The notes under the pieces were generated by a model. It did no database searches, was not told the origin of the DNA, and was given only the letters and a program-made list of their open reading frames with translations. Shown piece after piece: positions 1 to 8,477 of a stretch of DNA of 11,651 nucleotides (position 1 is the stretch's first letter; every line of letters begins with the position of its first letter). Origin of the DNA: Clostridia bacterium (GTDB lineage: Bacteria > Bacillota > Clostridia > UBA1381); NCBI GenBank assembly GCA_900770405.1, contig CAAGKL010000218.1:1-11651 (forward strand), read 5' to 3'. The position numbers and the translations under genes were made by a program.

Positions 1-1
1 G

Positions 2-580
2 TTTGTCGATTTTGATGACGGGAATATCGTGTCGGGCGCAAAGCTCAGAACGTCGGAGAGTGAGACGCGCGATTTGCCTGTTATGGATAAGCTTTACAAT
101 GCGGATTATTTCACCGAAAGGCACCCGGAATATACCGGTCAGCTGAATAATTATCAGACGGCAGTCGGCTTTATTTCCGACCGCCCAGCATACTATTCGA
201 CCGAGTTTCCGGAGGAGCTGTTAGATGCGGAGGGCATAGCGCTGCCGCTCAATTTCAGGAGCATATACTCCTATGCGGGCGATGTCGAAAATACCGACGC
301 GATAAGCTTTGACATCACCGCATCGGCGGACGTGTATATTTTCTATCCGTCAACGGTAGAGAATATACCTTGGATGGAAAGTGCCGGATTTGAGGAAATT
401 GCGGACGAGAATTTTAAAATCAAGTATGTGTGGGGGCAAAACAGCGCATACACGATAAAAGCCTTTAAAAAGCATTACAACGTACAGCCGGGAGAGACGG
501 CTTTGGTTGAGCTGGGAGGCTTTCCGCCGGCGAGCGGGTCGAATACTCCGCTGATGCTGATTGTGGACAGAGCGAGGTGA
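2..580 (+). CDS. C-terminal part of a secreted/surface protein, probably an accessory domain of a carbohydrate-active enzyme (5' truncated)
   Basis: The reading frame is open from base 2 and ends at TGA 578-580, giving 192 residues with the start off the window. A GTG at 29 is in frame but has no ribosome site, and coding continues before it (FVDFDDGNI), so it is not the start. The second half is a beta-rich segment with the layout of a domain often found at the C-terminus of pectate-lyase-like and other polysaccharide-active proteins of Clostridia and Paenibacilli: a 'G-x-x-x-DR-P' turn, a 'F-P-E-E-L' segment, then 'ISFDI..ADVYIFY', a Pro-Trp-Met turn (PWM), and a closing 'VQPGETALVELGG' strand before 'LMLIVDRAR'. 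That comparison is from memory. No catalytic domain is left in the visible part, so the enzyme class is unknown. The gene stops 4 bases before the lyase gene, which suggests the same operon and an extracellular role. Confidence 0.72.
   Translation, partial: FVDFDDGNIVSGAKLRTSESETRDLPVMDKLYNADYFTERHPEYTGQLNNYQTAVGFISDRPAYYSTEFPEELLDAEGIALPLNFRSIYSYAGDVENTDAISFDITASADVYIFYPSTVENIPWMESAGFEEIADENFKIKYVWGQNSAYTIKAFKKHYNVQPGETALVELGGFPPASGSNTPLMLIVDRAR
574..580 (+). promoter_or_regulatory. Shine-Dalgarno site of the lyase gene
   Basis: GAGGTGA lies just before ATG 585 and overlaps the stop codon of the preceding gene (TGA 578-580). It decides the start: an in-frame TTG at 561 has no site in front of it and would place charged residues (WTERGEA) ahead of the signal peptide. 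Reading of the lyase gene may depend on ribosomes finishing the upstream gene. Confidence 0.75.
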
Positions 581-584
581 AGCA

Positions 585-3500
585 ATGAAAATCAAAGGAA
601 TTTTAGCCGCCGCTCTGGCTGCGGCGATAAGCCTGACGGGCATACCGGTCACGACGGCGGGCGGTGCAGCTCCGGCTGCAGAGATACGGGCGGAGGGGCT
701 CAATGAGTTCGAGGCGGAGAATTATGCGCAGATTTTTGACTCGTATATAATAACCGACGATGTTGCGGGAAATGATGCGCTTGCCGGCTTTTCGAATAAA
801 TTTGTGTATATACCCGCGTCGGCATCGCCGAACCTCGCCATAACACCGCCGAACGACCGTGCGCCGGGAGTTGAATTTCACATAGACGTAAAGGACGAGG
901 GGATATATAACATCTGGACGTATGTCTGGACGCGCGACAGCGGCGCGCAGACACAGTACATCAGAATTGACAACGGCGCGTATTCTATGGTGCAGTTTGC
1001 GATTGACGAGACAAAGCCGAGGGGCGGCTGGTCATGGCAGATGATAGGCTCGGCGCATATGACAAAGGGACGGCACACCATCGGCGTCACCCAGCGGCAC
1101 AGATTCGTGGGCTTTGATAAGTTCATAATCACCACGACGCCGGATTTTTCGCCTGACGGAAAGCCGCTCTCTACGCCGGAATTTCTTCCGTCCTACGGCG
1201 ACAGCGCGGAGTATTATTATAATCTTCCGCCGATAGTGCCGCCGGAAAATCAGCACCCGCGGGTTCTGATGAACAGCAGTATGATCCCGGAAATCCGCAA
1301 AAACCTGACGCACGAGCAGAACAGGGAGACCTATGAGCTGCTGTGCTCTAAGGCTGAGTACGACACCGACGGAAAGTTCCCGCCGATGAATGACACCGCC
1401 GGGACGAATATATCGCTCAGCGTGCTGGATACGATGCAGGCAAATGCGTTTTTGTACGCGGTAAACGGAGATGTACAAGCCGGCAAAAAGGCGGTTCTTA
1501 TTGCGAAAAATGCGGTCGAAACGGGGCAGGGACGCACCGGCGCGGGCGATGAGCTCACCCGCATCGGCGGTCACCTTATGTTCAGTGCGGCTATTGTTTA
1601 CGACTGGTGTTATGACCTGATGACCGATGAGGAGCGGAGGGTTATGCGCAGTTATATTTACCGTATGGCGTCCTTTATGGAGGTCGGCTATCCGACCGTG
1701 AAGCATAAGGGCAATCTGCTGGGGCATAATGTCGAGATGCAGATATGGAAGGATTTATTCTCGGTTGCAATCGCCATCTATGACGAGGACCCGAAAATGT
1801 ATAACCACATTGCGGGAAGAATGTTTGACGATATGATACCGATAAGGAATTATTTAAACAGGTCAACGGTATTTAACGAGGGCGTCAACTACGGTCCGTT
1901 CCGTTTTGCCTGCGAGCTGTTTGCGACGTATCTGTTCCGCGGTATGGGATATGATAACGTATTTGAAAAGCAGCAGCATTATGCGCTCTACGGTATGTTT
2001 TACCGCCGCCGCCCCGACGGCAGGCTCTTTAATACCGGGGACAATTCGTTCGAGGGCAATTACGGCTTTGCACAGGACAGCGCCCAGGCGTATTTTATGG
2101 CGGGCAATTTCTATAAAGACCCGCTCTTAAAGCGCGATTATTACCGCAAGGTCAAGGACGGAACAAGCGCGTCCTCCGATGCGTCGGGTGTAAATTGCGT
2201 ATTGCATCTTATAATGAATGACACAAGCGTGCCTGTTAATGCGTCGTATGAGCAGCTGCCGCTTACAACCTATTCAAATGATATTCTGGGGACTATGCTT
2301 GCCCGCACCTCATGGGAGGAGGGGAAAGGCTCCGACGCCGTTGCGGTACAGATGAATACGCACGGGTATTTCTACGGCGGGCACAGCCACGCCGACGCAG
2401 GACATTTTGACATATACTACAAAGGCAATCTCGCGCTTGATTCGGGTGTCTACGAGGGTACGCCGTTTATCGACCAGGCGGGAAATTATGTCGGCTCAAA
2501 TATCGGTCACGGCGGCAAGCATTACCGCGCGTATTCGTCGCAGTCGATTGCGCACAACACAATGCTTGTTGATGACCCGTCCGAGGAATACTACGATGTA
2601 TATAATAAAATCTCATACAACAGCAAGGGTCAGAAGGAAGCGGCGGCGGCGGGCGCGAATTACGAGAACCTTGAGGAGTACAAAATCGGAACGGTGCAGG
2701 GCTGGGATTACGGCCCGGATCTGCACAAGCCGGCGTACAGCTACTTAAAGGGCGATATTGCCGGTGCGTACAGCGACAAGGTGACGGACTATACACGGAG
2801 CTTTATGTTTCTGAATTTGTTCGACGAGGATTATCCTGCGGCGCTGATTGTGCTTGATAACATCACCTCGTCCAATGAAGCGTTTAAGAAAACCTGGCTT
2901 TTGCACACACAAGAGGAGCCGACGGTTGAGGGCAATGTGACAACCGTGGCGCGCACTGCGTTCGGGAATAACGGCAGACTTGTAAATGAGACGCTTTATC
3001 CGCTTGCACCGGAGATTGAAAAGGTCGGCGGCGAGGGTAAGGAGTTTTACTATGACGGCTGGAATTACGGCGCGGGGCTTAAATCGATAGTGCAGGAGGC
3101 GGGCGTATGGAGGGTGGAAATTTCACCGTCCAAGCCGTCAAAGCAAGATTACTTTTTAAATGTAATTCAGGTAAGCGAAAATGATGAGAGTATAGAACCG
3201 CTCAAAAGCGAGCTCATACGCGATGATGACGAATACTTCGGACTGAAAATCAAGGACAGGGCTGTGTTTATGAAGAAGGACAGCTCGCTTCTGATTAAGG
3301 ATATGACCGTTGCGGCATCGGGCGAGGGCGAAATTATGTATATAGCGGATGGCTTGCGCGAGGGCAAATGGACGGTGAACGACGCAAACGGCAGAACCGT
3401 TGCGGAGTGTTTGGTCGAAAAGGGGCATAACGTTGCATCATTTACGGCGACGGCAGGCGAGTACAATATGCACTGGGACTATACCGCCGATATTCCGGCG

Positions 3501-4283
3501 AAGGATTATTCACTTGCAGGGAACATTGCGCCACAGACAACGCACGTAATTGATGTAATGATCAACAACGTTTATGAAAGCTTTAAAAATGAAATCTGCG
3601 TCAGGGACGGCGCGGTTTATCTGCCGGCGGAGGAGCTTTTCGCAAAGCTCGGCAAGGAATACACCGAAGAGAACGGCATATTCACGCTGAAGAGCAAGAA
3701 GGGCGAGGAGCTGCCGACGGCATCGGTGGAAATAAACGGAAGGAAATACGTGTCTGTCGATGAGCTCGGCTCCGCACTCGGCTATACCTGCAACCGTGAT
3801 ACAATTGCGGATATTGTAAGGATAGAGACGGGCGAAAGCATTGTTGATAAGCTGAAGCTGTTTAATTCGTCAGATCCGGACAGAATTACCGTGTTTGACG
3901 TCACAGCGTCGGAGAGCGTCGGTTCAAGCCCGTTCGATACGGTGGATAACAATATCGGCAGCTATTGGGCTGCGCAGGGTGACGGACAGTGGATTATGTA
4001 CGAATTTGAAGAGGAGAGCGAAATTTCGCATATTGATATTAAATGGCATCAGGGGCATCTGAGGGCTGAGACGTTCGAGATGTATCTGTCGTCGGACGGC
4101 GAAAACTGGACAGAGGTATTCCGCGGCAGGTCGAGCGGCAATTCAAGCACATTTGAGCGCTGCGATATAAATGCGGATGGGAAATATAAGTTCGTGAAGA
4201 TTGTCGGACACGGGAACACCTTGAATCAATGGAATTCGCTCGGAGAAATCCGGTTCTATAATAACTACGGGGCGCAGGAATAA
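585..4283 (+). CDS. Secreted heparinase II/III-family polysaccharide lyase with N- and C-terminal carbohydrate-binding modules
   Basis: This 1,232-residue protein has a signal peptide (about 1-36; MKIKG then an Ala-rich core). Next comes a CBM6/CBM35-like beta-sandwich (about 39-185) opening with the typical 'EFEAENYA'. The lyase proper starts near 224 with 'HPRVLMN', a usual entry to heparinase II/III and alginate-lyase-like alpha-toroids, and the toroid runs to about 560. The beta-sandwich (about 575-850) carries the family hallmark 'HSHADAGHF' (600-608: H600, H602, D604, H607) and a later 'HNT' (657-659). Candidate catalytic residues in the toroid are H381/N382 (GHN) and Y436 (EGVNYGPF). 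After it follow a copper-amine-oxidase-N-like domain (about 987-1091, with 'VEINGRKYVSVDEL') and an F5/8 type C (CBM32-like) domain (about 1100-1227). Known members cleave uronate-containing glycans such as heparan sulfate or alginate by beta-elimination; the substrate here is unknown. It is longer than classical heparinase II (about 770 residues) because of the added modules. It has no SLH or sortase signal of its own. Confidence 0.9.
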   Translation: MKIKGILAAALAAAISLTGIPVTTAGGAAPAAEIRAEGLNEFEAENYAQIFDSYIITDDVAGNDALAGFSNKFVYIPASASPNLAITPPNDRAPGVEFHIDVKDEGIYNIWTYVWTRDSGAQTQYIRIDNGAYSMVQFAIDETKPRGGWSWQMIGSAHMTKGRHTIGVTQRHRFVGFDKFIITTTPDFSPDGKPLSTPEFLPSYGDSAEYYYNLPPIVPPENQHPRVLMNSSMIPEIRKNLTHEQNRETYELLCSKAEYDTDGKFPPMNDTAGTNISLSVLDTMQANAFLYAVNGDVQAGKKAVLIAKNAVETGQGRTGAGDELTRIGGHLMFSAAIVYDWCYDLMTDEERRVMRSYIYRMASFMEVGYPTVKHKGNLLGHNVEMQIWKDLFSVAIAIYDEDPKMYNHIAGRMFDDMIPIRNYLNRSTVFNEGVNYGPFRFACELFATYLFRGMGYDNVFEKQQHYALYGMFYRRRPDGRLFNTGDNSFEGNYGFAQDSAQAYFMAGNFYKDPLLKRDYYRKVKDGTSASSDASGVNCVLHLIMNDTSVPVNASYEQLPLTTYSNDILGTMLARTSWEEGKGSDAVAVQMNTHGYFYGGHSHADAGHFDIYYKGNLALDSGVYEGTPFIDQAGNYVGSNIGHGGKHYRAYSSQSIAHNTMLVDDPSEEYYDVYNKISYNSKGQKEAAAAGANYENLEEYKIGTVQGWDYGPDLHKPAYSYLKGDIAGAYSDKVTDYTRSFMFLNLFDEDYPAALIVLDNITSSNEAFKKTWLLHTQEEPTVEGNVTTVARTAFGNNGRLVNETLYPLAPEIEKVGGEGKEFYYDGWNYGAGLKSIVQEAGVWRVEISPSKPSKQDYFLNVIQVSENDESIEPLKSELIRDDDEYFGLKIKDRAVFMKKDSSLLIKDMTVAASGEGEIMYIADGLREGKWTVNDANGRTVAECLVEKGHNVASFTATAGEYNMHWDYTADIPAKDYSLAGNIAPQTTHVIDVMINNVYESFKNEICVRDGAVYLPAEELFAKLGKEYTEENGIFTLKSKKGEELPTASVEINGRKYVSVDELGSALGYTCNRDTIADIVRIETGESIVDKLKLFNSSDPDRITVFDVTASESVGSSPFDTVDNNIGSYWAAQGDGQWIMYEFEEESEISHIDIKWHQGHLRAETFEMYLSSDGENWTEVFRGRSSGNSSTFERCDINADGKYKFVKIVGHGNTLNQWNSLGEIRFYNNYGAQE

Positions 4284-4290
4284 AAGGGGG
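4284..4290 (+). promoter_or_regulatory. Shine-Dalgarno site deciding a TTG start
   Basis: AAGGGGG starts directly after the lyase stop codon and sits 7 bases before TTG 4298. The TTG opens a clear signal peptide (MKKIICLAG), and no ATG or GTG fits better, so the rare start is well supported. Confidence 0.78.
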
Positions 4291-4297
4291 ATTTTTC

Positions 4298-5947
4298 TTG
4301 AAAAAAATTATTTGTCTGGCGGGCGTGCTGTTTGCCTGCTGCGCTGCGGCGGTATCGGCAGATGACAGTGTTTCCGTTGCCGTCAAGAATATTGTGCAAA
4401 ACGACGTCCTGACGCAGCACATATATGTGACCGGCAGGTTCGATGCGGGCAACGATAACGTTATGCTGATAGTACGTGGGAGCGGTTCGGAAATAACCGT
4501 GCTCGAGCAGGGGACGACCGATGCGGACGGCAATATTTCATTCGATTTTATGTGCAATAATGCGGACACCTACACGGGTCAGCTCAACAGCGAGACCGCG
4601 AACATCAGGCTTCCGTTCAGCTTTCCGGTGCTTTCGCAGCAGGAATATGACGGCATAGTTGAAGAGTTTAATTCGGCAAACGAGGAAAATATTTCCGGGG
4701 TTATTGCGAAAAATGCCGGGGCGCTGAGCCTTGATATGACGCATTATACCGAAGAAATGAAAGCGGAAATCGACAGGAATATGCTTGCAGAATGCGGCGG
4801 GCTCACGATTTTAACGATTAACGAGAGCTTTGACAAGAGCGTTCTTTATGCGTATCTGTTCGGTGATGCGGCAACAGAGGACAAGAACAGGGTTCTTGAC
4901 TATTATGGCGGCTTGCATTACAGCATTGCCGTGCAGGAAAATGCGGCGAATATTTATAAATCCTTCCGGGCATTTGACGTGCAGACGCAGGAGAAGGTTT
5001 ATCGACGGCTGGCGGAAAATAAGCCGGCGGAGCTGTCGGACTTTGCGGCGGCATTTAATGAAGCGGTGGTTTTAACTGCGGCATCAGAGCTTGAAAATGC
5101 CGATTTTGATGAGTTTCTTATCCAGAACGGCGACCTTGTAAAGCTTGAGGGCTACAGCGGACTTACGCCCGTATTGCGCAACACGTACATAAACGCGATG
5201 AAGAGGTCGGGCGCGGAAAGTATAGCCGAGCTTGTGGCGGCGTACAAGAAGGCGTCGGAGGACAAAAAGGACAGCGGCAGCGGCGGCTCATCGTCCTCCG
5301 GCGGCGGTGGCGGCGGAAGCACCGGTAAGGTTATAGGTGTTCCGGCTGTACCGTCCGACACAGACAAGCCAGACGAAATATCCACGGTCAGGGGCGGCTT
5401 TGACGATCTGGCGGGGTATGACTGGGCGGCGGACGCAATCGGCACGCTCAATGCGCGCGGTATAGTGAGCGGTAAGGAGGAGGGAAAATTCTTCCCGGGC
5501 GATGATATAACCCGTGCCGAATTTGTGTCAATCATCGTACGTGCATTCGGGCTTTTCGATGAAACGGCAGAGTGCAGCTTTACCGATGTTGCAAGCGAAC
5601 ACTGGAGCTACCGTTATATCGCGAGCGGCTTTAACAGCGGAATTATAAGCGGCATCGGCGCGGATATGTTCGGCGGCAGCGAGAAGATAACACGCGAGCA
5701 GATGGCGGCAATTCTGTACCGCGCAATCAGAAATTCATCTGTGATAAAGAGGCTCGACGTGATTAATAACAATCTCAGGGACTTCGATGCCGTGTCGGGC
5801 TATGCCCAAAATTCCGTGCTTGTTCTGTCAAATCTCGGGATAATAAACGGCTACGGGGACGGCAGCTTTGCGCCGCAGAAGAATGCGACACGTGCGGAGG
5901 TCAGCGTTATGATAAATAATACATTGGGGGTAATTGCCGATGATTAA
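4298..5947 (+). CDS. SLH-domain cell-surface protein with Ig-like N-terminus, helical middle and Gly/Ser linker
   Basis: The 549-residue product starts with a short signal peptide (1-21, ending AVSA). Residues about 24-105 look like an Ig-like beta-sandwich, with 'TTDADGNISFDF' as a typical strand-turn-strand. Residues about 112-322 are mainly helical, with a repeated pattern of amphipathic helices, and I cannot assign them a function. A low-complexity Ser/Gly linker (326-343) leads to three SLH repeats (about 367-418, 426-480, 494-545). Each keeps the core motif: ITRAEF (404-409), ITREQM (464-469), ATRAEV (530-535). SLH trimers of this type hold proteins on pyruvylated secondary cell-wall polysaccharide, so the protein is probably displayed on the wall with its Ig-like and helical parts facing outward. 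It is 14 bases behind the lyase gene and overlaps the next gene by 8 bases. The absence of a recognisable catalytic domain suggests a structural or binding role. Confidence 0.88.
   Translation: MKKIICLAGVLFACCAAAVSADDSVSVAVKNIVQNDVLTQHIYVTGRFDAGNDNVMLIVRGSGSEITVLEQGTTDADGNISFDFMCNNADTYTGQLNSETANIRLPFSFPVLSQQEYDGIVEEFNSANEENISGVIAKNAGALSLDMTHYTEEMKAEIDRNMLAECGGLTILTINESFDKSVLYAYLFGDAATEDKNRVLDYYGGLHYSIAVQENAANIYKSFRAFDVQTQEKVYRRLAENKPAELSDFAAAFNEAVVLTAASELENADFDEFLIQNGDLVKLEGYSGLTPVLRNTYINAMKRSGAESIAELVAAYKKASEDKKDSGSGGSSSSGGGGGGSTGKVIGVPAVPSDTDKPDEISTVRGGFDDLAGYDWAADAIGTLNARGIVSGKEEGKFFPGDDITRAEFVSIIVRAFGLFDETAECSFTDVASEHWSYRYIASGFNSGIISGIGADMFGGSEKITREQMAAILYRAIRNSSVIKRLDVINNNLRDFDAVSGYAQNSVLVLSNLGIINGYGDGSFAPQKNATRAEVSVMINNTLGVIADD
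5273..5326 (+). repeat. Low-complexity GGC/AGC-rich tract encoding a Ser/Gly linker
   Basis: Eighteen codons encode only Ser and Gly plus one Thr (residues 326-343 of the SLH protein), including six glycines in a row. The tract joins the helical region to the SLH anchor. Slippage could change its length between strains. Confidence 0.85.
5396..5932 (+). repeat. Three SLH repeats (wall-binding trimer)
   Basis: Three repeats of about 52-55 residues each follow the SLH plan: FDDL/FTDV/LRDF, then an 'Ala-x-x-Ile/Leu' helix, a 'GI(V/I)xG' turn, and a 'TRAE'-type helix start. All three keep the Arg and Glu or Gln of that last motif. They end five residues before the stop codon. Confidence 0.88.
5926..5930 (+). 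promoter_or_regulatory. Shine-Dalgarno site inside the upstream coding region
   Basis: GGGGG lies 9 bases before ATG 5940 and within the last codons of the SLH protein gene. An in-frame TTG at 5934 is only 3 bases from it, too close, so ATG 5940 (MIKKLISA) is the better start. Confidence 0.65.
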
Positions 5948-8477
5948 AAAACTGATTTCGGCGGCGCTTGCGCTGGCGGTGATTTTGCCGTCGGCAATGC
6001 CGGCTTCCGCTGCGGACAGCAAGACGGACTACAGATATATCAATATGACAGAGCTCGGAATTATCAGCAGTGATGAGGACACGGATTATATCGTGACCAG
6101 GGGCGAGTTTGCCTCAGTAATATGCGGGCTGTTCGGTATGAGTGAGGACGAGGCGGAGGAGTATGCGGTCAGCTTCAGCGACCTCGATGCGGGCGACGAT
6201 GATTATACGAGTATTAAAAGGGTTGTTGCAATGAAGCTTTTTTCGGGCTTTCCCGACCTCACGTTCAGAAGCCGCGAGGCAGTGACTGTCGAGCAGGCGC
6301 TGAAGGTGGTTGCGTCGGCGGCGGGCTTTGCCGAGGAGGCGGAGGCGCGCGGCGGCTTTCCTAAGGGATATATTGCCGTCGCGAAAAGCGCGGGGCTTTT
6401 GAAAAAGACGGGCATTTCGTCGTACAAGTCGAACATAAAGCGCTCAGAGCTTGCGGGGCTTCTCTTTAACCTGCTCATAACGCCTGTAAACGAAATGTAT
6501 GCGGCAGACGGCGACACGGTTTATTATGCGCAGGGCGACAAGACCTTCGCGGAGAAATATCTCAATCTGACCTATACTACGGACATTCTCGAGGCTAACG
6601 ATTACACAAATCTCAGCGAAACAGTGACGGCGGTCGGGGACGACTGCGTTGTGATAGACGGCGAGGTTTTGAAGGTACACAGCCACAGTGACCGTTTTCT
6701 TGTTGGAAGATGGGTCAGTGCATTCTATGACACGGATACGCTCGAAATTGCTTCGATAGCCGAGCGGACGGAGGACGAGGAGGAGCTCGTGCTCGACGCG
6801 AAGGACATTGCAAGTCTCGCTGCGAACGAAATCGGCGCGCGGGTGAACGGCAGCAGAAAGACATACAAAATCCCCGCCGGTGCAAGCTGGGTTTACAATG
6901 ACAAATACGTGATGAGCTATGATCTTACACAGCTGAAGGACGACAAAAGCTACCGCATTACTCTTCTGGACAATGACGGCTCGGGAAGATATGATATTGT
7001 CTTTGTCGAGGATTACACAACAGTGGTTACTGCGAGAAAGAACGGTGATAAGGAAATTTTCGACAAGCTTTCGGATAGCTTGTCGGTAAGCCTCAGCGAT
7101 GACAACGGTAGAAAGGTTCTGCTGTACGACACGGACGGAAAGACGGCGGATTTTGAGGACATAGCCGAAAATACCGTCGTGACGGTAATCGAAAATGCCG
7201 GCTATGTGCGCGCGGTGATTTCAAAAAGCCTTCGCACGGATACGGTACACAGCATCGGCACGGACGGAAATAAAAGCATTGCCGAATGTGAGGCGGACAT
7301 GTATTTTATCGGCGCGCAGCTTGAAAAATGGCTTTCGGAGAACAACATTATCGGACGCAAGGTGAAATTTTACCTTGATTGCTATGGCGATATAGCATAT
7401 ATCATTTTGTCCGACGATACCGGCGAGGTGTGCGGCTATCTTGTCAGAGCGTGGATTTCAAGCGACGAGGTGACGACGACGATGCTGCTTAAAATTTTCA
7501 CCGCGGACGGCGAAATGAAGCGTTTTGAGGCGATGGCGAAAGTCAAGGTGAACGGGACGAATTATCGCCCGGAGGATATGTCCGACGTTCCACAGGAGCT
7601 CTCGGGCGCGAAGCCGGTGCTCTATACCGTGACTGATGGCAAAATAAACAAGCTTGTGACGCCGAAAAGCTATTTATCCTCGAACGAGGACGGACTTTTC
7701 AAGGGCGTATCGGTAAAAAATAAAAATATTGCGATTAACAGCAACATATTCGGCGGAGTTATCGAGGCAGACAGGGATACAATAGCATTCATAATCCCGT
7801 CGGACACGAGTGATGAAGAGGCGTACGAGGTAAAGAAGGGCAGCTCGTATGAGAGCCGGCTCTATGACATCGACGCTTACTACACGTCAAAGGACAGCGC
7901 GGCTGCCGATGTGCTGGTAATCACAAGCAATATAAATACACTCACCTATGAAGAGCCGGTCGCGGTAATCGTAAAGACGGTAAAGGAATACTACAAGGAC
8001 GAGGTCTGCAAAAGGGTGACATATTTTTGCAGGGGCTCGGAGCATACTGCATATTTGCGGGACAAGACACTGCCGCAGGATATTGCGACTGGCGACGCGG
8101 TCAGAATCAAGGTTGACGATGTGTCGGGCGAGGTAGCAAATATAGAGCACATCTATGACTGCAGCGAAGAAAAATACAAGCTGGGGTCAAACCCGACCTA
8201 TGCGGACTACAATGCAAGCCTGCGGATCGGAATGGGCTATATTGCACGTGTGTATTCGGGAAGAATTCGTGTATCGCCCATGCCGGTTTACAAAACCGAC
8301 TCGTCAAGCTTTGCGCTTGAGGTGCACAGGCTGTCGCTGTATGATGTGATTATAGTCGACACCGAGGAGGGCGCGGCAGGAATTTACGCCGGCGAGGAAG
8401 CCGATATAGATGTCGGCGACAGGGTTATATACGTAACCAGGAGCGGCGGAGGTAAGGCACTGGTTATATATAAATGA
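5940..8477 (+). CDS. Secreted protein with divergent N-terminal SLH-like repeats and a long repetitive beta-rich region
   Basis: The 845-residue product has a clear signal peptide (1-24, ending 'PASA'). Residues about 30-182 resemble three degenerate SLH repeats, with motif positions VTRGEF (52-57), VTVEQA (115-120) and IKRSEL (166-171). The rest (about 190-845) matches no family I can name. It is acidic, beta-rich and built from recurring strand pairs of the form 'G-(R/D)-x-V-x-x-x-x-D-...-I', for example at 256, 472, 718 and 826. I see no catalytic motif, membrane helix or sortase signal. The start overlaps the stop of the previous SLH gene (ATGATTAA, 5940-5947), which points to translational coupling and roughly matched amounts of the two proteins. 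The likely site is the cell wall or outer surface, with a structural or ligand-binding role. Being a wall protein rests on the SLH-like region, which is weaker than in its neighbour. Confidence 0.85.
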   Translation: MIKKLISAALALAVILPSAMPASAADSKTDYRYINMTELGIISSDEDTDYIVTRGEFASVICGLFGMSEDEAEEYAVSFSDLDAGDDDYTSIKRVVAMKLFSGFPDLTFRSREAVTVEQALKVVASAAGFAEEAEARGGFPKGYIAVAKSAGLLKKTGISSYKSNIKRSELAGLLFNLLITPVNEMYAADGDTVYYAQGDKTFAEKYLNLTYTTDILEANDYTNLSETVTAVGDDCVVIDGEVLKVHSHSDRFLVGRWVSAFYDTDTLEIASIAERTEDEEELVLDAKDIASLAANEIGARVNGSRKTYKIPAGASWVYNDKYVMSYDLTQLKDDKSYRITLLDNDGSGRYDIVFVEDYTTVVTARKNGDKEIFDKLSDSLSVSLSDDNGRKVLLYDTDGKTADFEDIAENTVVTVIENAGYVRAVISKSLRTDTVHSIGTDGNKSIAECEADMYFIGAQLEKWLSENNIIGRKVKFYLDCYGDIAYIILSDDTGEVCGYLVRAWISSDEVTTTMLLKIFTADGEMKRFEAMAKVKVNGTNYRPEDMSDVPQELSGAKPVLYTVTDGKINKLVTPKSYLSSNEDGLFKGVSVKNKNIAINSNIFGGVIEADRDTIAFIIPSDTSDEEAYEVKKGSSYESRLYDIDAYYTSKDSAAADVLVITSNINTLTYEEPVAVIVKTVKEYYKDEVCKRVTYFCRGSEHTAYLRDKTLPQDIATGDAVRIKVDDVSGEVANIEHIYDCSEEKYKLGSNPTYADYNASLRIGMGYIARVYSGRIRVSPMPVYKTDSSSFALEVHRLSLYDVIIVDTEEGAAGIYAGEEADIDVGDRVIYVTRSGGGKALVIYK

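Noticed and set aside
29..580. GTG at 29 as the start of the first gene
   Set aside because: The frame stays open to base 2 with ordinary coding content, no ribosome site is seen, and no signal peptide follows. The true start is upstream of the window.
1032..1727. Open frame of 231 codons on the minus strand
   Set aside because: It lies opposite the catalytic part of the lyase, has a basic low-complexity product and no start signal.
4039..4569. Minus-strand frame of 176 codons spanning the lyase/SLH gene junction
   Set aside because: It crosses the ends of two clear genes, its product is Ser/Thr/Arg-rich without any domain, and no ribosome site precedes it.
5273..5326. GGC-rich tract as a CRISPR, microsatellite or regulatory repeat
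   Set aside because: It is in frame and encodes the flexible linker usual before SLH domains; no spaced direct repeats are present.
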